Source: Polaribacter aquimarinus (GTDB lineage: Bacteria; Bacteroidota; Bacteroidia; Flavobacteriales; Flavobacteriaceae). From it: a DNA stretch of 64,000 nt. The stretch covers positions 62,001 to 126,000 of the forward strand of contig NZ_QFFG01000001.1 of assembly GCF_003129485.1 (NCBI RefSeq), written 5' to 3'. Below, piece by piece: positions 58,094 to 64,000 of this stretch (within the stretch, counting starts at the first letter, position 1; every line of letters starts with the position of its first letter). The translations under genes and the position numbers were made by a program. The notes below the pieces were generated by a model. It did not search any database and was not told where the DNA came from. It saw nothing but the letters and a program-made list of their open reading frames with translations.

Positions 58094-59083
58094 ATGAAAA
58101 AAATCACCAAACAAACTTACCTAAATTGGTACAAAGACATGCTTTTTTGGCGTAAGTTCGAAGACAAATTAGCTTCTGTGTACATTCAGCAAAAAGTTAG
58201 AGGTTTCTTGCATTTGTACAATGGCCAAGAAGCAATTTTAGCTGGAGCTATTCATGCAATGGATTTATCTAAAGATAAAATGATTACAGCATACAGAAAC
58301 CACGTGCAACCAATTGGTATGGGAGAAGATCCAAAACGTGTTATGGCAGAATTGTATGGGAAAGTAACTGGAACATCTAAAGGAATGGGAGGGTCTATGC
58401 ACATTTTCTCAAAAAAACATGGTTTTTATGGTGGTCATGGAATTGTTGGAGGCCAAATTCCATTAGGAGCTGGTATTGCTTTTGGTGACAAATATAGTGG
58501 TTCTGATGGTGTTACCTTAACATGTTTTGGTGATGGTGCTGCTAGACAAGGATCTTTACATGAAGCTTTTAATTTAGCTATGCTTTGGAAATTACCTGTA
58601 ATTTTTATTTGTGAAAACAATGGTTATGCCATGGGAACTTCTGTAGATAGAACTGCAAATCATCCTGATATTTGGAAACTTGGTTTAGGTTACGAAATGC
58701 CTTGTGGACCAGTAGACGGAATGAATCCTGTTAAAGTTGCTGAAGCAATTGACGAAGCAATACAAAGAGCAAGACGTGGTGATGGACCAACTTTCTTAGA
58801 ATTAAAAACCTATAGATATAGAGGACACTCAATGTCTGATGCTCAACATTACAGAACAAAAGATGAAGTCGAAGAATACAAAAAAATCGACCCAATAACT
58901 CAAGTTCTTGATGTTATTAAAGAGAAAAAATATGCAACTGATGAAGAAATCTCTGCTATAGATAAAGAAGTTAAAGCTCTGGTTAAAGAATGTGAAAAAT
59001 TCGCCGAAGAATCTCCATTCCCTCCAGTAGAACAATTATATGATGTTGTTTATGAACAAGAAGATTATCCTTTTATAAGTTAA
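58094..59083 (+). CDS. pdhA: Pyruvate dehydrogenase E1 component, alpha subunit
   Basis: The 329-residue protein has the thiamine-diphosphate motif from GDGAARQG at about 146 to the ENNGYAMGT segment near 175-183. MITAYRNHVQPIGMG, the phosphorylation-loop-like YRGHSMSDAQHYRTKDEVEEY (here without regulatory kinases) and GGHGIVGGQIPLGAGIA are typical of the alpha chain of the alpha2-beta2 E1. It decarboxylates pyruvate and transfers the hydroxyethyl group to lipoyl-E2. The E2 gene starts six bases downstream. The E1 beta gene is not in the window, so it must lie elsewhere; this split is usual in Flavobacteriia. Confidence 0.95.
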   Translation: MKKITKQTYLNWYKDMLFWRKFEDKLASVYIQQKVRGFLHLYNGQEAILAGAIHAMDLSKDKMITAYRNHVQPIGMGEDPKRVMAELYGKVTGTSKGMGGSMHIFSKKHGFYGGHGIVGGQIPLGAGIAFGDKYSGSDGVTLTCFGDGAARQGSLHEAFNLAMLWKLPVIFICENNGYAMGTSVDRTANHPDIWKLGLGYEMPCGPVDGMNPVKVAEAIDEAIQRARRGDGPTFLELKTYRYRGHSMSDAQHYRTKDEVEEYKKIDPITQVLDVIKEKKYATDEEISAIDKEVKALVKECEKFAEESPFPPVEQLYDVVYEQEDYPFIS

Positions 59084-59089
59084 GATATT

Positions 59090-60721
59090 ATGGCTACAAT
59101 AATAAATATGCCGAGATTAAGTGACACCATGGAAGAAGGTGTTGTGGCAAAATGGTTAGTAAAAGTTGGAGATAAAATAGAAGAAGGTGATATTTTAGCT
59201 GAAATTGAAACTGATAAAGCAACTATGGAATTTGAGTCTTTCTATGAAGGAACTCTTTTACACATTGGTATTCAAGAAGGAGAAACCTCTCCAGTTGATG
59301 TTTTACTAGCTGTTATTGGAGAAGAAGGTGAAGATATTTCTGCTATTATAAATGGTAGTGCTGAAACTCCAAAAGAAGAAGTTAAAGAAGAACCTACAAA
59401 AGAAGAAATAACACCTTCTGAAAACTCTGCTAATCAAGCAGTGGCTATTCCAGATGGAGTTAATGTTATTACAATGCCTCGTTTAAGTGATACCATGACT
59501 GATGGTACCGTTGCAACTTGGTTAAAGAAAGTTGGTGATGTTGTAGAAGAAGGCGACATGCTTGCTGAAATCGAGACAGATAAAGCTACAATGGAATTCG
59601 AATGTTTCTATGAAGGAACTATTTTATACATTGGTGTTCAAGAAGGAGAAACAGCTCCTGTAGATAGTTTATTAACAATTATTGGACCTGCTGGAACAGA
59701 TGTTTCTGCAATTGTAGCCAATGGTGGTGCTAACACTAATGCAGTTGCTACTGAAAAACCTGATACATCTTCAGATATAAAAGTAGAAAAAACTACCCAA
59801 AAAACCGAGGAAGCTAAACCTATTATAGCTTCAAATAGTAATGGTGGTCGTATTTTTGCATCTCCTTTAGCTAAAAAAATTGCTTCTGATAAAGGAATTA
59901 ATTTAGCTAATGTTAGTGGTTCAGGAGAAAATGGAAGAATCATCAAAAAAGATGTTGAGAACTATACCCCTTCAACTAAACCTGTAGAAGCTGCTTCAAA
60001 TATTTCTGCTCAAGCAACAACATTTACTGCTATCGGTGAAGAAAAATCTGATGAAGTTAAGAATTCTCAAATGCGTAAAGCAATTGCAAAATCTTTAGGT
60101 AATTCCAAATTCTCTGCTCCAGATTTCAGTTTAAATATTGAGGTTGATATGAGTAATGCAATGGCTTCAAGAAAAACAATTAATGCAATTCCTGATGTGA
60201 AAGTATCTTTTAACGATATGGTTGTAAAAGCATGTGCAATGGCTTTACAAAAACATCCGCAAGTAAATACATCTTGGAATGAAACCACTACAGTTTACCA
60301 TAGCCATATTCACGTTGGTGTTGCTGTTGCTGTAGATGATGGTTTGTTAGTTCCTGTTATAAAACATACAGATCAATTGAGTTTAACTCAAATTGGAGCT
60401 GGTGTTAGAGATTTAGCCGGTAAAGCTAGAAATAAAAAAATTACTCCTGCAGATATGCAGGGTAGCACATTTACAGTATCTAACTTAGGTATGTTTGGTA
60501 TTAATAATTTTACATCAATCATAAACCAACCAAATTCTGCTATACTTTCTGTAGGTGCCATAGTTGAAAAACCAGTGGTTAAAAATGGACAAATTGTCGT
60601 AGGAAATACAATGAACTTAACATTAACCTGTGATCACAGAACTGTAGATGGTGCGGTTGGTGCTGCATTTCTACAAACATTAAAAACGTTTATTGAAAAC
60701 CCAGTTACCATGTTAGCTTAG
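59090..60721 (+). CDS. pdhC: Pyruvate dehydrogenase E2, dihydrolipoamide acetyltransferase with two lipoyl domains
   Basis: The 543-residue protein has two lipoyl domains, each with an ETDKATMEFE loop; the lipoylated lysines are K43 and K165. A Glu/Lys/Pro-rich linker separates them. The peripheral subunit-binding domain covers about 258-298 (RIFASPLAKKIASDKGINLANVSGSGENGRIIKKDVE). The catalytic domain covers about 320-543 with the active-site CDHRTVDG (H516, D520). It transfers the acetyl group from lipoamide to CoA and forms the core of the complex. It forms an operon with pdhA and is closed by the strong terminator at 60743. Confidence 0.96.
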   Translation: MATIINMPRLSDTMEEGVVAKWLVKVGDKIEEGDILAEIETDKATMEFESFYEGTLLHIGIQEGETSPVDVLLAVIGEEGEDISAIINGSAETPKEEVKEEPTKEEITPSENSANQAVAIPDGVNVITMPRLSDTMTDGTVATWLKKVGDVVEEGDMLAEIETDKATMEFECFYEGTILYIGVQEGETAPVDSLLTIIGPAGTDVSAIVANGGANTNAVATEKPDTSSDIKVEKTTQKTEEAKPIIASNSNGGRIFASPLAKKIASDKGINLANVSGSGENGRIIKKDVENYTPSTKPVEAASNISAQATTFTAIGEEKSDEVKNSQMRKAIAKSLGNSKFSAPDFSLNIEVDMSNAMASRKTINAIPDVKVSFNDMVVKACAMALQKHPQVNTSWNETTTVYHSHIHVGVAVAVDDGLLVPVIKHTDQLSLTQIGAGVRDLAGKARNKKITPADMQGSTFTVSNLGMFGINNFTSIINQPNSAILSVGAIVEKPVVKNGQIVVGNTMNLTLTCDHRTVDGAVGAAFLQTLKTFIENPVTMLA

Positions 60722-60742
60722 TTTACGTATTATATATTATTA

Positions 60743-60770
60743 AAAAAGCTCGCAAATTTGCGAGCTTTTT
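60743..60770. terminator. Bidirectional terminator between pdhC and TraB-like gene
   Basis: AAAAAGCTCGCAAA (60743-60756) and TTTGCGAGCTTTTT (60757-60770) form a perfect 28-base palindrome with T-runs on both strands, set between two converging genes. Confidence 0.88.
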
Positions 60771-60806
60771 GTTTTAATAAGATAATTATAGAATAATAGA
60801 GCGTTG

Positions 60807-63800
60807 TTAAAACATTCTATTTCTTCTACCTCGAGAATTCAAATTAACTCTTTTCCTATTTTTTAGTTTATTTTCTTCTACTAAATCATCAATAATTTCT
60901 TCTATGGGTTTAGTTGTATCTAGATTTTTATTATTAACATCATTAATTGGTTTTATAGAAATTTCATCATCTTTTGCTTCAAAAATAATATAATTCATTT
61001 TCCAATCTTTATTATACTTTTGTGTACTATTCTTATTTATTTTAGATTTATAAAAATAGATTTCAAATTTGGTTTTAGAAACTTCAAAAAATCTGCTTTC
61101 TAGAAATACAATACTGTCTTTAAGCTCTTTCTTTTGGTTTCTTTTAAATAAAAGAGCTTTATAAATTTCTTCTTTGTTTTTGTACTTTTCAGGAAAAATA
61201 GATGTCTTTTTAATATTATGAAGCTTTTCATACAAAACACCTCTACTTGATAAATTAGAAACTAAATCTCTAAAAATATCTTTATTATATTTTTCAGAAG
61301 CATCAATTTGAAGCATAATTAATGTAGATTTTACATCTGAATTTTTTATGAATTCTACGTTATTAAAAAAGGTTTTTACATTTTTATCTTTTCTAAAAGG
61401 AAATAACAATTTTACATATAGTTTTAATAAATCTCCATCAGACTTAGAAGCATAAGAATTTTCATTAGATTTTTTACCCAGCTGTCTCTTTAACTCAATT
61501 TTAGCTTGATTTAATAGTTGTTTTTTATAAGACAAATAATCTGAACTATTTATCAATTTTTCATCAATCAATTCGACTAGTAACTCATATATTGGTTTTT
61601 TATACTCCTCAATAGTTGTATAATTCAATAGCTCTGGAAAAAGATTTTTTGCAATTGTCAATGAATCACCAACAGATTCAATCATTCGGTTCATTTGATA
61701 TTTATTAGAAGATAAAGGAACATCAGATTCTAATAATTTTAAAAATCTTGTATAAGATTTTTCTGATTTTGTATTTAATATTGCGTTAATAATCGTAATT
61801 TGATTAGATGGATTTTGAAATGATTTTATATATAAATCATTTAAAAAACGTTCTACTTTTTTGGTTTTAAACTTTCCTAACTCTTTAATTAAGTATTTTT
61901 TAATTTTCAGTTGATTTTCAGGAAATTCATAGGTCCTTAAAACATTCATCAGTTTTTTGGTATGCTTCTTTTTAAAATTCACCTCATCATAACCATCTAA
62001 AACAATACTATCTTTGTTTTTTAAAGCTAAAAAAAACTGGTTTGTTTTATCAATAAATAGTGGTTTGCCTAAGATTGTATCTTTAGGTTTAAAAGAATTA
62101 TAAAATTCTTTTACAAATTTACTCTCGGAATAAACTGTATCTACTAGTGTTTTTAATTCGTAAATAGCGCCTTGAACTAAAATGTTTTTTACTTTTATAG
62201 CTTTACTACTAAGAGAATCTTTTAAATAGTAAGAATAAAAATGATTTCCGTTCGCATCAAGTCCCTTTCTAACATTCTTCTTTTCTAAAGTATTTTTAAA
62301 GTATAAAGAATTAAAATTCAATCTTGTATTTTGCTTTAAAGCTCTTTTCATGTTGTAAAAGTTATTGGAATAACCTTTTTTACTCCAGAGAGAATCTACA
62401 TTATCAAAACTTGCTAAATCATGCAATTTATTAAGTTTAACGAAAATTTTCTCATTTGCATTATTCGTATAATTTGTTGATTTGGTAAATGATTCATAAC
62501 TTTTGTTTTCATTTAATTTATTAAAATCATATCGATTAAAGCTTGGTTTAACAATTGTTTTTACAGAAAAATATAATGAAGTATCTATTTTAGTTGTAAA
62601 GTCTTCTTTGTAATGAAAATTTGAAATTTTGAAAGAATCAAAAAAAACATCTTTAGAAGTTACATCTTTCTTGTTAGAAATATATCCTAAAAGATAATAA
62701 TGACTTCCATTAGTCATTGTTTTTAAGAATAAACTGCTTCCATTTTTAAGTTTTGTATTGCTTATAAAACTTCTTTTTTTACTTGTTTCAAAGTTACCTT
62801 TTTTATATTCTAACTCTAAATTTTTATAAAATCGCTCTTGAATTCTTTCCAATTCAAATGTATCCTCTTCTATGTAACTAATATCGTTTAAGGTAACTTC
62901 TCTTAAAAAATAATAATTATTTTCTTTATCTATAGCATGGATAGTTCTATTACCTTGATAAGATTTATTAATAAAACTATGAAATGAAGGCACTTTTACA
63001 GTAAAGTTCTTATTCTTTGGACTTACAGTTATAAATGAATTCGTTACATTATTAAATTTTATAGAATTAAAAAAGGTATCTCCAAAAATTTTTACATAAT
63101 TATTTTTACCATTCATTTTAAAAATTAAGACTTCTAAGGGAGTAAAAAATATTTGATACCTCTGAAAATTACCTGTTTTAGTTTTATTTAAAATATCTAA
63201 ACCTTTTATTCCTTGTTTTACAATGTCTTTTTTGGAAATTATTTCTCCAGGAATCGATTCATATAAAAGTTTATCAAAATTTTTATTTTTAATTTCTGCT
63301 CCATGAATTTTAGAAAAAGTATTCATCCTTGTAATAATAACATAAGCTCCATTTGTTAAATCTGGACTTATATAAGAAGTATTATTTAGAATATTTAATT
63401 CGTACATTTTGTTTGGTAAAAGCGCTGTAAAAAAACCGTCATCTGCAGTTTGTTCTTTAAATCGAACATCTATAGTTTTATTTTCAATCTCTTTTTTAGC
63501 CTTTTCAGCTTTACTTGTAATCTCAGAAGTTAATGCCTCAACGGTATACCCTTTTTCTCTTAGCATTTCAATTACACCTTTTTTACCCCCTAAATGAGCA
63601 GCTCCAATGGCTGAAAACAAAGAACCCTTTTTTACAATTGAATCTATACTATTCACCATATTTTCATTTCTGATGTATAACATATTGTTCATATAACTTT
63701 TACTATACATTGCCTGATTAATAGAATCTAAAAGAGCTACTTTTCTGTCACGGTAAGCATTATTCATTAAACTCAAAAAACCTTCGTCTTTCATTCTTTT

Positions 63801-64000
63801 TTGCAACCAAGAATCTGGCTTACTTTTTCTTGCCTTAGAAGAAAGTGTGGCTTTTTTTACCAAAAGAGAGGATTCTTCAAAATTTTCTAAACTAAAAATC
63901 TTCTTTTTGTTCTTTTTTCCTGTTTGATAAATAAACATATCTAAAAAAGTATCTTCTTGAAAATTTTGCATCATCTGATTTGTACGATAAAGAATACCAT
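60807..64000 (-). CDS. TraB/GumN family protein with very long C-terminal extension (5' end outside window)
   Basis: The frame is open to the right edge with no stop (residues such as GILYRTNQ precede the first in-window Met), so the N-terminus lies beyond 64000. The first 150 residues carry the second half of the TraB/GumN domain: DTFLDMFIYQTGKKNKKKIFSLE, AIGAAHLGGKKGVIEMLREKGYTVEALT. The following roughly 900 residues have alternating beta-rich (about 180-480) and helical, HEAT-like regions (about 650-900) and end in a basic tail of about 20 residues. No motif beyond TraB is recognised. TraB domains are metal-dependent peptidase-like proteins; here the long extension is the unusual part. 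It converges on pdhC. Confidence 0.8.
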   Translation of the reverse strand, partial: GILYRTNQMMQNFQEDTFLDMFIYQTGKKNKKKIFSLENFEESSLLVKKATLSSKARKSKPDSWLQKRMKDEGFLSLMNNAYRDRKVALLDSINQAMYSKSYMNNMLYIRNENMVNSIDSIVKKGSLFSAIGAAHLGGKKGVIEMLREKGYTVEALTSEITSKAEKAKKEIENKTIDVRFKEQTADDGFFTALLPNKMYELNILNNTSYISPDLTNGAYVIITRMNTFSKIHGAEIKNKNFDKLLYESIPGEIISKKDIVKQGIKGLDILNKTKTGNFQRYQIFFTPLEVLIFKMNGKNNYVKIFGDTFFNSIKFNNVTNSFITVSPKNKNFTVKVPSFHSFINKSYQGNRTIHAIDKENNYYFLREVTLNDISYIEEDTFELERIQERFYKNLELEYKKGNFETSKKRSFISNTKLKNGSSLFLKTMTNGSHYYLLGYISNKKDVTSKDVFFDSFKISNFHYKEDFTTKIDTSLYFSVKTIVKPSFNRYDFNKLNENKSYESFTKSTNYTNNANEKIFVKLNKLHDLASFDNVDSLWSKKGYSNNFYNMKRALKQNTRLNFNSLYFKNTLEKKNVRKGLDANGNHFYSYYLKDSLSSKAIKVKNILVQGAIYELKTLVDTVYSESKFVKEFYNSFKPKDTILGKPLFIDKTNQFFLALKNKDSIVLDGYDEVNFKKKHTKKLMNVLRTYEFPENQLKIKKYLIKELGKFKTKKVERFLNDLYIKSFQNPSNQITIINAILNTKSEKSYTRFLKLLESDVPLSSNKYQMNRMIESVGDSLTIAKNLFPELLNYTTIEEYKKPIYELLVELIDEKLINSSDYLSYKKQLLNQAKIELKRQLGKKSNENSYASKSDGDLLKLYVKLLFPFRKDKNVKTFFNNVEFIKNSDVKSTLIMLQIDASEKYNKDIFRDLVSNLSSRGVLYEKLHNIKKTSIFPEKYKNKEEIYKALLFKRNQKKELKDSIVFLESRFFEVSKTKFEIYFYKSKINKNSTQKYNKDWKMNYIIFEAKDDEISIKPINDVNNKNLDTTKPIEEIIDDLVEENKLKNRKRVNLNSRGRRNRMF

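Overview
The window is AT-rich and gene-dense and reads as a chromosome segment of a member of the Flavobacteriaceae (Bacteroidota). I cannot fix the genus; marine relatives of Polaribacter or Tenacibaculum are a guess. The assignment rests on type IX secretion signals of both kinds (a CHU_C-type end on the 1903-residue adhesin and a type A sorting end on a LamG protein), family-typical genes (DUF2851, DUF4834, DUF4159, YfhO, DUF5683 next to parAB), few Shine-Dalgarno-like sites, and TAnnTTTG -7 promoter boxes.

Left edge (1-1463): the C-terminal end of an SNF2-like helicase overlaps a DUF3883 protein, a pairing typical of defence loci. A 300-base spacer with a structured element and a small palindrome follows. 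From 11071 down to 1768 eight genes run on the minus strand: a cytosolic coiled-coil protein, an unknown protein, an AAA ATPase, a NudK-type NUDIX hydrolase, another unknown protein, a four-helix-bundle protein, and two membrane proteins. Most gaps between them hold degenerate heptamer-type repeats or palindromes. This cluster is the best candidate for an undescribed system: an AAA machine, a long coiled coil, membrane anchors and a nucleotide-sugar or nucleotide-metabolite hydrolase.

11-26.8 kb: a giant secreted adhesin, an acyl-CoA carboxylase beta subunit, pta-ackA (acetyl-CoA to acetate with ATP formation), a YebC-family protein, a large zinc metalloprotease, and DUF2851 on the other strand. 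26.9-34.6 kb: a nitroreductase, pepD, then the parA-parB-DUF5683-dapB-lepB-WbqC run. 34.6-39.8 kb: a Crp/Fnr regulator, a small membrane protein, and a three-gene polysaccharide operon (two glycosyltransferases and a flippase) on the minus strand. That operon is preceded by a promoter-like box, a 12-codon reading frame and an overlapping terminator hairpin, which together look like an attenuator.

39.8-51.1 kb: a TPR/AraC sensor-regulator, a LamG secreted protein, YfhO, DUF4834, an outer-membrane barrel, a GNAT-like enzyme, rsmE, DUF4159, a bile-acid-symporter homologue and a PlsC-type acyltransferase. 51.2-64 kb: a GH3/beta-lactamase fusion, an unrecognised small protein, a DnaQ-like exonuclease, PPK2, a VanX-like dipeptidase, an unknown secreted protein, the pyruvate dehydrogenase E1-alpha and E2 genes, and a very long TraB/GumN protein that runs off the right edge. 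No tRNA, rRNA, CRISPR array, insertion sequence or phage gene was found.
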